This document shows positions 1-9,509 of a stretch of DNA of 64,000 nt, piece by piece. Source of the stretch: Photobacterium lutimaris (GTDB lineage Bacteria > Pseudomonadota > Gammaproteobacteria > Enterobacterales > Vibrionaceae); assembly GCF_003025555.1 (NCBI RefSeq), contig NZ_PYMH01000003.1, positions 124,001-188,000 of the forward strand, written 5' to 3'. The translations under genes and the position numbers were made by a program. The notes below the pieces were generated by a model. That model saw only the letters and a program-made list of their open reading frames with translations. It was not told where the DNA came from and made no database searches. Within the stretch, counting starts at the first letter, position 1. Each line of letters begins with the position of its first letter.

Positions 1-153
1 ATGTGGGGGCCGGGGTTGATGTTAGCTGGGGGAACAATGGTGGGATCGCATCTTGCGGTGAAGATGGCGATTTCAGCGAGGCCGGAAACCTTGAAGTGGT
101 TCCTGTTCTTGATGACCTTGTGCGGTTCTGCTGCGGCAATGCTAACCGACTAA
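1..153 (+). CDS. C-terminal end of a TauE/SafE-like membrane protein (partial)
   Basis: Frame 1 is open from the first base to TAA at 151-153 and gives the last 50 residues of a protein whose start lies outside the window. The tail has a glycine-rich turn (LAGGTMVGSHLA), a short amphipathic stretch, then a hydrophobic helix (WFLFLMTLCGSAAAML) ending just before the stop. This resembles the last repeat of the TauE/SafE (DUF81) family of membrane exporters. A strong hairpin follows at once. The family call rests on a short tail and is tentative. Confidence 0.5.
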   Translation: MWGPGLMLAGGTMVGSHLAVKMAISARPETLKWFLFLMTLCGSAAAMLTD

Positions 154-156
154 AAT

Positions 157-185
157 AAAGAAGCCAACATAATGTTGGCTTCTTT
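157..185. terminator. Bidirectional rho-independent terminator
   Basis: A perfect 13-bp stem, AAAGAAGCCAACA with TGTTGGCTTCTTT, encloses a 3-nt loop. It sits between the end of the partial forward gene and the end of the convergent rlmI gene, so it can serve both. The stem ends in A-rich and T-rich arms, giving a U tract in both directions. Confidence 0.85.
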
Positions 186-219
186 ACACTTACGCAAATG
201 CGGCTCTGTTAGCGCACGA

Positions 220-1410
220 TTACTTCACGTAGCAGGCGAAGCCTTTCAGGTAGAAACCTTCTGGGTAAGCACTGTCTAGTGGGTGATCCGCAGCCTGTCC
301 GAAGCGCTCAATAAACTGGACTTCACGCTTGGCATCAAGGGCAGCATCGGCGATGATTTTCTGGAACAGGTTGTTATCCATCAGGCCAGAGCAAGAATAC
401 GTCAACAGGGTACCACCCGGTTTTAGAATTTGCATGGCAAGCATATTGATGTCCTTGTAGCCGCGGCATGCGCCGACTAGCTGCGACTTCGACTCGGCAA
501 ACTTTGGTGGATCCATGATCACAACATCAAACAGCTCACCGCGTTCACGGTATTCTCGTAGCAATTTGAACACATCAGCGTTAAGGAATTCAGCGTTCTC
601 CAGCGGATATCCGTTCGCTTCAGCGTTCATGCGAGCAGTGTCTAGTGCTGGTTGCGATACATCCACGTTCACGACATTGCTTGCGCCGCCTTTCAGTGCA
701 TACAGACCAAATCCGCCAGTGTAGCAGAAACAGTTAAGCACGCGCTTGCCGTTGACATATTTTACAGCGGCTTCGCGGCTATCACGCTGATCAAGGTAGA
801 AACCGGTTTTGTGGCCGCCAACGATATCGACATTGATCTTCACGCCGTTTTCTTCAATGGTGACAAATTTAGGTGGCTCTTCACCAGACAGTACGCCAGT
901 ACGCTGCTTAAGACCTTCCTTCTTGCGTACTGATACATCGGAACGCTCATAAACACTACATTCTGGGTAGCAGATATTTAGTGCTTCAACCAATGCGTCT
1001 TTCTGCGCTTCAGCGCCTGCACTTAGCAGCTGGCAGACGAGGAAGTCCTGATAGCGGTCAATAGTGATACCTGGTAGGCCGTCAGATTCAGCGGCGATAA
1101 GGCGGTAACCGGTTAAGCCATCACGGGCAGCAAGAATATCACGCAGACCCTGAGCGGATTTAAGGCGGTTGACGAAGAAATCCACATCGATTTGTTCGTT
1201 TTTATCAAAGGTCCATACTCGAACACGGATCTGAGATTGCGGAGAAAATGCACCGCGAGCTAACCACTCACCTTTGTGGTCGAAGATATCAACGGTTTCG
1301 CCAAGCGATGGCTTACCTTCGACGCGCTGAATACCGCGCGAGAAAACCCAAGGGTGGCGGCGGCGAAGTGATTTTTCACGGCCTTTAACCAGATAAATTG
1401 AAACTGTCAT
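220..1410 (-). CDS. rlmI: 23S rRNA m5C1962 methyltransferase RlmI
   Basis: This 396-residue cytoplasmic protein matches the length and order of E. coli RlmI, which methylates C1962 of 23S rRNA using S-adenosylmethionine. The N-terminus carries the PUA-like start ([18 protein letters not shown]). The middle holds [14 protein letters not shown], the SAM-binding motif is [16 protein letters not shown], and the catalytic motif is [15 protein letters not shown] segment near the C-terminus holds the second conserved Cys. The reading frame is open 39 codons further upstream, but that extension runs into a repeat element and has no family similarity, so the ATG at 1410 ([12 protein letters not shown]) was chosen. 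It stands alone and converges on the first gene. Confidence 0.93.
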   Translation of the reverse strand: MTVSIYLVKGREKSLRRRHPWVFSRGIQRVEGKPSLGETVDIFDHKGEWLARGAFSPQSQIRVRVWTFDKNEQIDVDFFVNRLKSAQGLRDILAARDGLTGYRLIAAESDGLPGITIDRYQDFLVCQLLSAGAEAQKDALVEALNICYPECSVYERSDVSVRKKEGLKQRTGVLSGEEPPKFVTIEENGVKINVDIVGGHKTGFYLDQRDSREAAVKYVNGKRVLNCFCYTGGFGLYALKGGASNVVNVDVSQPALDTARMNAEANGYPLENAEFLNADVFKLLREYRERGELFDVVIMDPPKFAESKSQLVGACRGYKDINMLAMQILKPGGTLLTYSCSGLMDNNLFQKIIADAALDAKREVQFIERFGQAADHPLDSAYPEGFYLKGFACYVK

Positions 1411-1516
1411 GACTGCCCAGTATGGAGTAAGGAATGGGGGCGTATTATGTTGTCGAAACCACATAAAATCAAATTTATATGGATCAATAGTGGCAGTGCC
1501 TAATGGGAAGGTACTG

Positions 1517-1645
1517 TATATACCCAAGCTACTTCTCCTTCGTTGACGATTTTAAAAGGGAATGCCATTCCTGCAAATCTTCGCCTTGCATTGAATGAGC
1601 TAACAACCCTCTGAATCCTGCACCTTGAGGTAACTTGGGTATATG
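1517..1645. repeat. MITE-like element with terminal inverted repeats
   Basis: About 128 bp bounded by inverted termini: ATATACCCAAGCTACTTC at 1518-1535 and, on the other strand, ATATACCCAAGTTACCTC at the right end (16 of 18 identical). It lies between rlmI and the chemoreceptor gene. No transposase is encoded. The layout fits a non-autonomous palindromic repeat. I saw no second full copy in this window, so its multi-copy nature is inferred. Confidence 0.6.
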
Positions 1646-1652
1646 GTAGAGA

Positions 1653-3053
1653 TTAGACTTTCAGTCCTCGCATCAGTGACTCAAGCGCTTCAGCTTGCGT
1701 GTTCAACTGGTCGATCTCACTAGTAGAGGCATTGATCGCCGTACAAATTTGTTGTGACTGGCTGCGAACTTGCTCAACATTCTTGGCAATGTCGTCAGCG
1801 ACGGCACCTTGCTGCTCGGCAGCGGCGGCGATTTCGGTACTACGGTCTGAAATATGCTGGTTACGCTCGGTAATATGCGAAATCTCACTGTCTACTGACT
1901 CCATCAGTGTTTCACTATTGTGAGCATTTTCAACGGTCTTTTTCATCACCGACATGAGTTGCTGGCTATCTTTCTGAAGCGCTTCGATCATCTGTTGGAT
2001 TTCGACAGTCGCGCTTTGGGTTCGGCCTGCCAAAGTACGCACTTCATCGGCGACAACGGCAAAGCCCCGGCCTTGTTCTCCAGCTCGAGCGGCTTCGATG
2101 GCGGCATTTAAGGCCAGCAGGTTTGTCTGCTCTGAGATACCATTGATGGTGGTCACCACAGCGTCGATTTTGGCGGCGTTGCTATCTAACTCGGCAACGG
2201 CATTCGCCGCTTGAGTGATTTCTTCGCTTAATAGACAGATAGCATTACGGGTCTGGTTGACTTGAGCGCGACCTTGCTCGGACACATCCTGCGTTTCACG
2301 GGTTTGTTCGGAGGTTTGATGGGCGTGGTCCGCAACTTGGCGGATGGAGGTTGCCATTTCCTCAGTCGCACTGGCCAGAGAGTCAAGGTGCTGCTGCTGC
2401 GAAGTGGATAGCTGCTCGCTGCCTAGGCTGCGTTGACGCAAATTGCGGCTGATTTGCTGCATTAACGCGGTAGCTTGTTGGGAGGCCTTAACCAGTTGTT
2501 GTTCTCGTTCACTCACTCGGTCAATAGTAATCGCAATGGTGCTAAATTCATCGCGAACTTTGAAAAAATTAAGGCGGTTAGTTAAATCGCCATCAGCAAG
2601 ACTTTGTAGTGCTTTATTGGTGGTGAACATCGCACCGCCGATAAAGGTCATGATGTAGTATATCGCAGCCAGTGTGATTAGCAGGATAATCGCCATGATT
2701 GCCCATTGGCCTGAGCTTACATGTGAAAATAGATCTGCAGAACCATTTGAAGTGATGCTGTAATTCATGCCACTGACAAATACAGAGTTCTCACCCTGTC
2801 CAACGTGAAGGTTGGTGTTGGATAATAGCTGATATGCATCTGATTGATTTATTTGTTGCTGGGAGAGGAGAGAGGCGGTAGTTTCTAGTTGTTGTGTCGT
2901 GATTTCAATACGTTGTTGACCAGCACTATCAGCTAGTATTGTAGTTACGCTTATCAATGCAATAATTGGCAACAGGAAGAGTAAGTAGAACTTTTCCTGT
3001 AAGGTGATATGGATTAAGTAGCGGTCAATCCATCTAAAGGCAACTTCTTTCAT
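1653..3053 (-). CDS. Methyl-accepting chemotaxis protein with small periplasmic domain
   Basis: This 466-residue inner-membrane chemoreceptor should pass ligand occupancy to CheA through CheW. TM1 lies near residues 17-37 ([18 protein letters not shown]) and TM2 near 112-136 ([19 protein letters not shown]). Only about 75 residues lie between them, too few for a dCache or classical four-helix sensor. A HAMP-like linker follows, then a long coiled-coil signalling domain whose hairpin tip reads [20 protein letters not shown]. The ATG at 3053 was preferred over a TTG six codons upstream because AGGA precedes it by a good distance. The ligand cannot be told from sequence. Confidence 0.88.
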   Translation of the reverse strand: MKEVAFRWIDRYLIHITLQEKFYLLFLLPIIALISVTTILADSAGQQRIEITTQQLETTASLLSQQQINQSDAYQLLSNTNLHVGQGENSVFVSGMNYSITSNGSADLFSHVSSGQWAIMAIILLITLAAIYYIMTFIGGAMFTTNKALQSLADGDLTNRLNFFKVRDEFSTIAITIDRVSEREQQLVKASQQATALMQQISRNLRQRSLGSEQLSTSQQQHLDSLASATEEMATSIRQVADHAHQTSEQTRETQDVSEQGRAQVNQTRNAICLLSEEITQAANAVAELDSNAAKIDAVVTTINGISEQTNLLALNAAIEAARAGEQGRGFAVVADEVRTLAGRTQSATVEIQQMIEALQKDSQQLMSVMKKTVENAHNSETLMESVDSEISHITERNQHISDRSTEIAAAAEQQGAVADDIAKNVEQVRSQSQQICTAINASTSEIDQLNTQAEALESLMRGLKV

Positions 3054-3143
3054 ATTGATTCCTAAAAACAAAAGCTTAGAGCATTTTTATGCGAGCAATA
3101 TTATATTGTTATCGAGTGAAAAGCAGGAAGCTTGAGGTGATAT

Positions 3144-3416
3144 ATGTCACAAATCTGTGTGAAGGCGCTGATTACCGGTATGGTTCAGGGCGTTGGGTTT
3201 AGGTTTCATACCGCACATGAAGGGCTGAAGTGCGGTTTGACAGGCTACGCCAAAAATTTACCTGACGGCAGTGTTGAGGTGATGGTCTGCGGGCCGGAAG
3301 GGCAGGTCAAGCAGCTACTTACCTGGTTGAATACGGGGCCGAGAACATCAAGGGTCGACAATGTAAGCTGGGAGCAAATTGACTGGCGGCACTATGATGG
3401 CTTTGAGATTATGTAG
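3144..3416 (+). CDS. yccX: Acylphosphatase
   Basis: A 90-residue cytoplasmic enzyme that hydrolyses carboxyl-phosphate bonds of acyl phosphates. The family signature is clear: VQGVGFR supplies the catalytic Arg at residue 20 and the phosphate-binding loop, and GYAKNLPDGSVEV supplies the catalytic Asn near residue 38. Length equals that of typical acylphosphatases. The start is preceded by GAGGTGAT. It is divergent from the chemoreceptor and convergent with tusE. The same yccX-tusE-yccA neighbourhood, with rlmI close by, is found in E. coli. Confidence 0.95.
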   Translation: MSQICVKALITGMVQGVGFRFHTAHEGLKCGLTGYAKNLPDGSVEVMVCGPEGQVKQLLTWLNTGPRTSRVDNVSWEQIDWRHYDGFEIM

Positions 3417-3514
3417 CCAAGGTGCGAACAAGGGAAGTTTGGCTGCAGCGAGCAGGAAAGAGGGGATAGGCGAGAGGAGACCACTCGCCCAGATGAGCAA
3501 TCACCAGCAAGTGG

Positions 3515-3844
3515 TTAGATACACTTAACAGGCTTTGGTAGGCCGGCCAGTTTCGTTGCTTGCTTTGCTGGTCCTTTCGGAAACAGCTTGTATAAGTAAC
3601 GTGAGCTGCCCTTTTCTTCACCGTATTTTTTAGCCATCGCCTTCACCAGCATTCTAATGGCCGGTGAGGTATTGAATTCCTGATAGAACTCGCGAACAAA
3701 ACGGACGACTTCCCAATGGGCTTCGCTCAGGGTGATCCCTTCTTCTTCAGCCAGAAGAGGAACCAGATCTTCGCTCCAGTCGTCGGTGTTTTTCAGATAA
3801 CCGTGAGCATCGGTTTCGATTTGTTTACCTTCAAATTCAAGCAT
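3515..3844 (-). CDS. tusE: Sulfur relay protein TusE (DsrC family)
   Basis: A 109-residue DsrC/TusE protein that accepts persulfide sulfur from the TusBCD complex and hands it to MnmA for 2-thiolation of tRNA wobble uridine. The C-terminal tail ends in KPVKCI; the penultimate Cys108 is the conserved sulfur carrier. The core motifs [24 protein letters not shown] and [14 protein letters not shown] are all present. The other dissimilatory DsrC cysteine is absent, which favours TusE over a sulfite reductase subunit. GCGAGG precedes the ATG. The Tus partners are not in the window. Confidence 0.94.
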   Translation of the reverse strand: MLEFEGKQIETDAHGYLKNTDDWSEDLVPLLAEEEGITLSEAHWEVVRFVREFYQEFNTSPAIRMLVKAMAKKYGEEKGSSRYLYKLFPKGPAKQATKLAGLPKPVKCI

Positions 3845-3911
3845 GTTTGCCTCGCATATAGAACGGCCAAAGCATAGTGATATTCAGGTTTCGCTGCAAG
3901 GCTGCGGCGAC

Positions 3912-3937
3912 AAAAAAAGCGCCTTTCGGCGCTTTTT
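3912..3937 (-). terminator. Terminator of yccA
   Basis: AAAAAGCGCC and GGCGCTTTTT pair as a 10-bp stem around a 4-nt loop. Read on the minus strand a run of seven T follows. It begins about 25 bp after the yccA stop and precedes tusE, so yccA is likely a separate transcript. Confidence 0.9.
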
Positions 3938-3961
3938 AGTTATCTATGACTGAATCAGAGA

Positions 3962-4627
3962 TTAGTCGTTGCTACCCATGATACCTAGGATTTGCAGTAG
4001 GCTCAGGAATAGGTTGTAGATAGATACATACAACGTTACGGTTGCAGAGATGTAGTTTGTTTCACCGCCGCGAACAATGTTCTGTGTTGTAAGCAGGATA
4101 GCTGCTGACGAGAACAGAACAAACATACCGCTGATGGCCAGAGAAAGCATTGGCATCTGTAGGAAGATGTTTGCAACAACCATCACAAGAATGGCAACAA
4201 AACCAGCCAATAGCATGCCGCCAAGGAAAGACAGATCACGCTTAGTGGTCAGAGCATATGCCGAACACGCAAAGAAGGTCAGTGCTGTACCGCCGAGTGC
4301 CGGGACAATTGCATGCCCCATGCCAGCACCTACGTACATATTGAGGATTGGCCCCAATGTGTAGCCCATAAAGCCAGTCAGAGCGAAGGTAAATACGATA
4401 CCCAAGCCGCTGTCGCGATTTTTCTCTGTTAGGAACATCAGACCGTAGAAGCCAACCAGAGTGATGATTAAGCTTGGGTGAGGCATATTCATCGCCATTG
4501 CAAAACCTGCAACGACAGCTGACCATACAAGCGTTAGAGACAGAAGAAAATAAGTGTTACGTAGAACCTTGTTCGTAGAAAGTACGCTTTCGTAAGCTGT
4601 GCCACGATTGACTATACGATCGTTCAT
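3962..4627 (-). CDS. yccA: Bax inhibitor-1 family membrane protein YccA
   Basis: A 221-residue inner-membrane protein with about seven helices, collinear with E. coli YccA, a substrate and modulator of the FtsH protease. Family-typical segments include [19 protein letters not shown] near the N-terminus, [14 protein letters not shown] in the middle, and [19 protein letters not shown] before the C-terminus. The ATG at 4627 (MNDRIVNRG) was chosen because GAGGGGAC lies just upstream and it aligns with the E. coli start. The in-frame extension of 19 codons lacks support. Confidence in family is high; the in vivo role here is by analogy. Confidence 0.93.
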   Translation of the reverse strand: MNDRIVNRGTAYESVLSTNKVLRNTYFLLSLTLVWSAVVAGFAMAMNMPHPSLIITLVGFYGLMFLTEKNRDSGLGIVFTFALTGFMGYTLGPILNMYVGAGMGHAIVPALGGTALTFFACSAYALTTKRDLSFLGGMLLAGFVAILVMVVANIFLQMPMLSLAISGMFVLFSSAAILLTTQNIVRGGETNYISATVTLYVSIYNLFLSLLQILGIMGSND

Positions 4628-4895
4628 AAATAGTCCCCTCAGGGTTAGATATGTGATTGCTAATATGAATGTATATTGGGGCATTTAATCGCTATTGCAA
4701 GCCGTTTGTCAAATTAATGTGGCTGTCCCCAAACAATAATCACCAGTTTAACGATAAGACCTGAATGATACTTAACAATTCCTTTTCTTTGTGGTCGAAG
4801 TTGTAAAATAATGTTACAGCACATGCTTGCTGCGCCTCCTTAAGTGTTTGTTTTCCCGTGTGATCAGGCCACTTAACCATCAATCTTAGTACGGA

Positions 4896-5648
4896 TTAGT
4901 GCAAGATCTGGTTCAAAAACAGCTGCGTTCTGTCTGACTGTGGGTTGTCGAAGAATGCCTGCGGGGTGTTTTCTTCAATGATTTCACCCATATCCATGAA
5001 GATAACCCGATCGGCAACCTGACGGGCGAACCCCATTTCGTGGGTCACGCAGATCATGGTCATCCCTTCATTGGCCAACTCAACCATGACTTCCAGTACT
5101 TCACGGACCATTTCTGGGTCTAGGGCTGATGTCGGTTCATCAAACAGCATCACCTGTGGTGACATGCACAATGAGCGGGCGATAGCTACCCGTTGTTGTT
5201 GCCCACCTGATAATTGGCCTGGGTATTTGTGGGCTTGCTCGGGTATTTTTACTCGTTTCAGATATTGCATGGCGATTTTGTCGGCCGCCTGTTGAGGCAT
5301 TTTCTTCACCCAGATCGGTGCCAAGGTGCAGTTTTCAAGTACGGTTAAATGGGGAAACAAGTTAAAGTGCTGAAAGCACATCCCAACTTCCCGGCGCACC
5401 AGTTCAATGTTTTTCAGATCACTGTTGAGCTCATTGCCTGCCACAATGATCTGTCCCTGTTGGTGTTCCTCTAGGCGATTTATGCAGCGGATTAATGTTG
5501 ATTTCCCCGAGCCTGAAGGACCGCAGATGACAATTTTCTCCCCTTGTTTGACGGTGAGGTTAATGTCTTTTAGTACGTGGAATTCCCCATACCATTTATT
5601 CACCGCGGCCATGGTTAGCATTATTGTCTGGCTATCGTTATCTGTCAT
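4896..5648 (-). CDS. aapP: General L-amino acid ABC transporter, ATPase subunit
   Basis: A 250-residue ATPase of the polar amino acid uptake class. Walker A is GPSGSGKST near residues 44-52, the Q-loop is [13 protein letters not shown], the signature is [15 protein letters not shown], Walker B is [13 protein letters not shown], and the switch His sits in [11 protein letters not shown]. It is the last gene of the same-strand aapJ-aapQ-aapM-aapP set, 18 bp after aapM, with AGAGGG before its ATG. Together the four genes encode an importer of broad L-amino acid specificity in the family's best-studied members. No clear terminator was seen downstream. Confidence 0.95.
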   Translation of the reverse strand: MTDNDSQTIMLTMAAVNKWYGEFHVLKDINLTVKQGEKIVICGPSGSGKSTLIRCINRLEEHQQGQIIVAGNELNSDLKNIELVRREVGMCFQHFNLFPHLTVLENCTLAPIWVKKMPQQAADKIAMQYLKRVKIPEQAHKYPGQLSGGQQQRVAIARSLCMSPQVMLFDEPTSALDPEMVREVLEVMVELANEGMTMICVTHEMGFARQVADRVIFMDMGEIIEENTPQAFFDNPQSDRTQLFLNQILH

Positions 5649-5666
5649 AGTTTCCCTCTTGATGAC

Positions 5667-6764
5667 TTACCGCTTATGGCCGGTATGAAGTTTGTTTTCC
5701 AAATAGATGCTGTATCGCGACATGCCAAAGCAAAACAGCCAGAAGACCAGTGCCACAAAGACGTAGCTTTCCGTGGCAAAGCCCAACCATTTGGGGTCGG
5801 TATTGGCAGCCTGACCGATACCAAGCACGTCAAACATACCGATGATGAGTACTAAGCTGGTGTCTTTAAACAGCCCGATGAAAGTATTCACTATTGCCGG
5901 AATACTGATCTTCAGTGCTTGCGGTAAAACGATAAAGTACATTTTCTTCCAGTAGTTCAGTCCTAGTGCATCTGCTGCTTCATATTGCCCTGATGGAATA
6001 GCCTGCAGTCCGCCACGAACAACTTCGGCCATGTAGGCTGCACTAAAGAGCACAACCCCAGTCAGTGCTCTGAGCAATTTGTTGGTCTCGGTTTCGGCGT
6101 TGAGGAAAAGTGGAAGCATGACGGAAGCCATAAACAGTACGGTAATAAGGGGGACGCCGCGCCAAATTTCGATATAGACAGTACACAGGCTGCGGATCAC
6201 TGGCATATTCGAGCGTCTTCCCAAAGCCAGTGCGATGCCTATCGGTAGCGAGACAACGATACCGACAATGGCAATGATCAGGGTGATCAGCAAGCCACCC
6301 CAAAGGTGGGTTTCAACGACAGGAAGCCCTAAGATGCCGCCATAGAGTAAGCCCGCGATGATAAAGGGATAGATATTGACGAAGAACAGCCAGATCCATG
6401 TTCGTCCGGGTGTTTTTTCAATCGCTAATAATGTGATGAAAACAGCAAGGGTGAAGTAAAACAGTGTCGGTCGCCATAACTCTGCTTCGGGGTAGAAACC
6501 GAACATGAATTGTTCGAAGCGAACGGAAATGAATACCCAGCAAGCCCCTTCTCGACTGCAGTCATCACGTGTTGTGCCGAACCAATCAGCTTGTAACAGT
6601 GCCCAGTCGATGATATTCCAAATAGAGAATAGGGCAAAATAGCCCAAAATAATGGTCAGGCAAGAATGCAAGACACTGGAAAAAAGGTTTTTCCTTAGCC
6701 ATCCGAGGGCACCGACGGTATTGGACGGCGGGGGTAAGTCTGGACGAAATTGATGTTGATGCAT
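5667..6764 (-). CDS. aapM: General L-amino acid ABC transporter, permease AapM
   Basis: A 365-residue inner-membrane permease, longer than ordinary amino acid permeases, as is usual for AapM. About eight hydrophobic segments are visible. The EAA loop that docks the ATPase reads EAADALGLNYWKKMYFIVLPQALKISIP around residue 275. The conserved cytoplasmic segment YIEIWRGVPLITVLF lies about 65 residues before it. AGGAG precedes the ATG, and the gene starts 12 bp after aapQ stops, so the two are translationally close. It forms a heterodimer with AapQ. Confidence 0.94.
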   Translation of the reverse strand: MHQHQFRPDLPPPSNTVGALGWLRKNLFSSVLHSCLTIILGYFALFSIWNIIDWALLQADWFGTTRDDCSREGACWVFISVRFEQFMFGFYPEAELWRPTLFYFTLAVFITLLAIEKTPGRTWIWLFFVNIYPFIIAGLLYGGILGLPVVETHLWGGLLITLIIAIVGIVVSLPIGIALALGRRSNMPVIRSLCTVYIEIWRGVPLITVLFMASVMLPLFLNAETETNKLLRALTGVVLFSAAYMAEVVRGGLQAIPSGQYEAADALGLNYWKKMYFIVLPQALKISIPAIVNTFIGLFKDTSLVLIIGMFDVLGIGQAANTDPKWLGFATESYVFVALVFWLFCFGMSRYSIYLENKLHTGHKR

Positions 6765-6776
6765 TATTACTCGCTC

Positions 6777-7952
6777 CTATCGCTCGACCAGCGCAACTTT
6801 TCGGTTATAGGTATTCATAAGCAGCGAAGTGAGCAGGCTAAGCGTTAGGTAAACCGCCATGGTCATGGTAATGATTTCGATGGCCTGGCCGGTTTGGTTG
6901 AGTGTGGTTCCTGCGAACACCGAGACGAGATCAGGGTAGCCAATTGCCATTGCCAATGATGAATTTTTGGTTAAGTTAAGATACTGGCTGGTCAGCGGGG
7001 GAATAATGATCCGTAAGGCTTGGGGAATCACAACCAAACGCAGGGTTTTTCCTTGGGGTAAGCCGAGTGAAAGAGCTGCCTCTGTTTGTCCATGGTTGAC
7101 GGCGTTGATCCCTGCTCGCACAATTTCAGCAATGAATGAAGCGGTATAGATACTTAAGGCGAGCAGTAGGGCTGCCAGCTCAGGGATGATGCTGATCCCT
7201 CCCCTAAAGTTAAATCCTTTCAGTTCAGGAGATTCCAAGCTTATCGGTTGACCGCTGGCGAAATAGCTGACCGTCGGAAATATAATAACCAGACTTAACG
7301 ATACCCAAAGAATAGGAGGCTGCTTACCAGTCGCCTTTTGTTTTCTTTTGGCATAAATGGCGTAGCTGATACTCAGTACTAGCGCAACAATGAGTGCCAG
7401 TCCAATCCAGTAGGCATTCGGTTCGAAAACGGGTTTGGCAAAATACAAACCTCGGACATTGAGATACACACTCTCACTGAGGCTAATACTGTTACGGGGT
7501 GAGGGGAGAGCTTGTAGTACCGCGAAATACCAGAAGAATATTTGAAGCAATAAAGGAATATTGCGAAAGGTCTCGATGTAAACCGCAGCGAAACGGCTGA
7601 CCATCCAGTTGGAGGAAAGTCGTGCTACCCCAATGATAAAACCCAAAAGAGTTGCCAGCAAAATCCCCAGCACAGAGACCAGTACCGTATTGAGCAAGCC
7701 AACAAAAAACGTTCTGCCATAACTGAAGGTTTCGTCGTAATCAATCAGGCTTAGCCCGATACCGAATCCCGCTTCCTGTGTAAGAAAACCAAACCCAGTA
7801 GCAATGCCGCGCTGATCAAGATTCGTTAGTGCGTTGTTGATGATTGAGTAGATAAAATAACCCAAGGCTGCTGCCGCGAGAGTTTGGAACAGCAGGGAAC
7901 GAAATGTCGGATTATAAAAGAGGTTGCTATTCTTCGCTGCCAATACACACAT
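6777..7952 (-). CDS. aapQ: General L-amino acid ABC transporter, permease AapQ
   Basis: A 391-residue membrane permease with about eight helices. The segment YIETFRNIPLLLQIFFWYF and the ATPase-docking loop EAALSLGLPQGKTLRLVVIPQALRIIIP mark it as the AapQ partner of AapM. The start is uncertain: the ATG at 7952 has a poor ribosome site, whereas an AGGA at ideal spacing precedes a TTG three codons later. A perfect 9-bp hairpin separates it from aapJ, which may lower permease expression relative to the binding protein. Confidence 0.92.
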   Translation of the reverse strand: MCVLAAKNSNLFYNPTFRSLLFQTLAAAALGYFIYSIINNALTNLDQRGIATGFGFLTQEAGFGIGLSLIDYDETFSYGRTFFVGLLNTVLVSVLGILLATLLGFIIGVARLSSNWMVSRFAAVYIETFRNIPLLLQIFFWYFAVLQALPSPRNSISLSESVYLNVRGLYFAKPVFEPNAYWIGLALIVALVLSISYAIYAKRKQKATGKQPPILWVSLSLVIIFPTVSYFASGQPISLESPELKGFNFRGGISIIPELAALLLALSIYTASFIAEIVRAGINAVNHGQTEAALSLGLPQGKTLRLVVIPQALRIIIPPLTSQYLNLTKNSSLAMAIGYPDLVSVFAGTTLNQTGQAIEIITMTMAVYLTLSLLTSLLMNTYNRKVALVER

Positions 7953-7976
7953 CCTGTGTAAGAGATAATGATGGCA

Positions 7977-7999
7977 GGAGAGGGGCCGTTCCCCTCTCC
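7977..7999 (-). other. Intercistronic hairpin between aapJ and aapQ
   Basis: GGAGAGGGG pairs perfectly with CCCCTCTCC across a 5-nt loop. No T run follows on the minus strand. A GC-rich hairpin after a binding-protein gene commonly protects the upstream mRNA or partly terminates; that role is inferred here. Confidence 0.7.
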
Positions 8000-8024
8000 A
8001 AATGGGCTAACGTTACGCCAAGTG

Positions 8025-9248
8025 CTAGCGCATAGGTGGCGCGTACAGGAGCCCGCCATCATTCCATAGCGCGTTGATCCCGCGCTTGATTTTAAGTGGA
8101 GAGCTCATACCGACGGTACGTTCGAAGCTTTCACCGTAGTTGCCGACCTGTTTGATAACTTGGTAAGACCAATCATCGTTTAGGCCGAGCCCCTTTCCTT
8201 TGGGGCCATCAATACCGATTAAGCGTCGAATATTGGGGTCGTTAGAGTTTTCCATGTCATCAACGTTGTGAGAAGAAACCCCTAACTCTTCGGCGTTGAT
8301 CATTGCGTTGAGTGTCCATTTCACAATATTGAACCACTGGTCATCCCCTTGGCGAACGGCAGGCCCAAGAGGCTCTTTAGAAATGATATCGGGCAATACA
8401 ACCGCTGAAGAGGGATCTTGCAGGTTCAAGCGAAGGGCATACAAGCCGGACTGGTCGGTGGTGAGTACGTCACAGCGGCCGGCTTCAAAGCCTTTGACGG
8501 TTTGGACATTGGTGTCGAACACAACCGGTGCGTATTTCATTTCACGGTGTCGGAAATAATCCGCTACGTTGAGCTCAGTCGTGGTGCCAGATTGGACACA
8601 GACCGCAGCACCATCAAGCTCAGCGGCACTCTCGATTTCAAGATCTTTGTTGATCATGAACCCCTGGCCATCATAGTAGTTCACACCAGCAAAGTTGATG
8701 CCTAGAGCGGTATCTCGATGAAGGGTCCAGGTTGTGTTTCGAGATAACAGATCAACTTCACCAGACTGTAGGGCTGTGAAACGTTCTTTGGCCGTTAATG
8801 GGATGTATTTTACTTTCGTTTTATCACCGAGCGTTGCGGCGGCGACGGCTTGGCAAAACTCAACATCGATACCTTCCCATTCACCTTTCTCATTCGGGTT
8901 TGAGAAGCCAGGTAAACCTGTTGTCACACCGCATTGAATGTAACCCTGTTTTTGGATTCGAGCGAGGGTACCGGTGGCGGTTGAAGGTGCTGCTGCGCTA
9001 TCATCGGGTTTGCTTGCCAGTTGCCTTTCCAGTTCGGCAATTTTAGCTTTTAGTTCTTCAGAGCCAGATTCCACGGCGGCGATTGCGCCATCTGACGTTT
9101 GGGCGAGCTGCTGTTCAAGAGTTTCGACTTTGGTCTGTAGCGATTGGATCATTTCTTTGTCTTGGCTGCTGCTACCACCGCTATCACAGCCAGCAATAAT
9201 TAGAGCAAAAGTGGATACTGCCAAGGTAGAGGTAAGGTTTTGCTTCAT
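8025..9248 (-). CDS. aapJ: Amino acid-binding lipoprotein AapJ with coiled-coil tether
   Basis: The solute-binding subunit of the AapJQMP importer, 407 residues against roughly 340 for usual AapJ. The extra length is N-terminal. A lipoprotein signal ends in LIIAGC, so Cys21 should be lipidated, with Asp22 next. Residues 30-80 form heptad-like repeats (MIQSLQTKVETLEQQLAQ, then EELKAKIAELERQLA), followed by a Ser/Ala/Pro linker. The binding domain starts near residue 93 (GTLARIQKQGYIQCGV) and continues with EWEGIDVEFCQAVAAA and CDVLTTDQSGLYALR. AGGA precedes the ATG. It is the first gene of the operon. By the E. coli Asp+2 rule it should stay in the inner membrane. Confidence 0.92.
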   Translation of the reverse strand: MKQNLTSTLAVSTFALIIAGCDSGGSSSQDKEMIQSLQTKVETLEQQLAQTSDGAIAAVESGSEELKAKIAELERQLASKPDDSAAAPSTATGTLARIQKQGYIQCGVTTGLPGFSNPNEKGEWEGIDVEFCQAVAAATLGDKTKVKYIPLTAKERFTALQSGEVDLLSRNTTWTLHRDTALGINFAGVNYYDGQGFMINKDLEIESAAELDGAAVCVQSGTTTELNVADYFRHREMKYAPVVFDTNVQTVKGFEAGRCDVLTTDQSGLYALRLNLQDPSSAVVLPDIISKEPLGPAVRQGDDQWFNIVKWTLNAMINAEELGVSSHNVDDMENSNDPNIRRLIGIDGPKGKGLGLNDDWSYQVIKQVGNYGESFERTVGMSSPLKIKRGINALWNDGGLLYAPPMR

Positions 9249-9461
9249 AATTACGTCCTGTTATTCCTTATCATGAGAATTGACGCTTCTTATCGTCATT
9301 ATTAGCAGTTATCTCCAAAAGTGTGCCCCATGATTTATCTTTCTAGAAGGCACTTTCTTTCAGCCATAAAAAATAACTGTCTGTTTTTTTGTCACTATTT
9401 AGTATAGAAACACTTTGAAATAGTTCTAGTTAATAACTTGTTAACATGGTGGTGAGAAAAG

Positions 9462-9486
9462 AAAGCCCCGCATAGGGCGGGGCTTT
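9462..9486 (-). terminator. Terminator of the dihaem peroxidase-like gene
   Basis: AAAGCCCCGC and GCGGGGCTTT form a 10-bp stem around a 5-nt loop, about 24 bp after the stop of the gene ending at 9510. The T-rich arm supports termination on the minus strand. Confidence 0.85.
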
Positions 9487-9509
9487 AGAGGATATTGCTA
9501 GGTTAACCT

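Noticed and set aside
1411..1527. 39-codon N-terminal extension of rlmI
   Set aside because: It runs into the palindromic repeat, has no family similarity, and the internal ATG gives the E. coli RlmI start and length.
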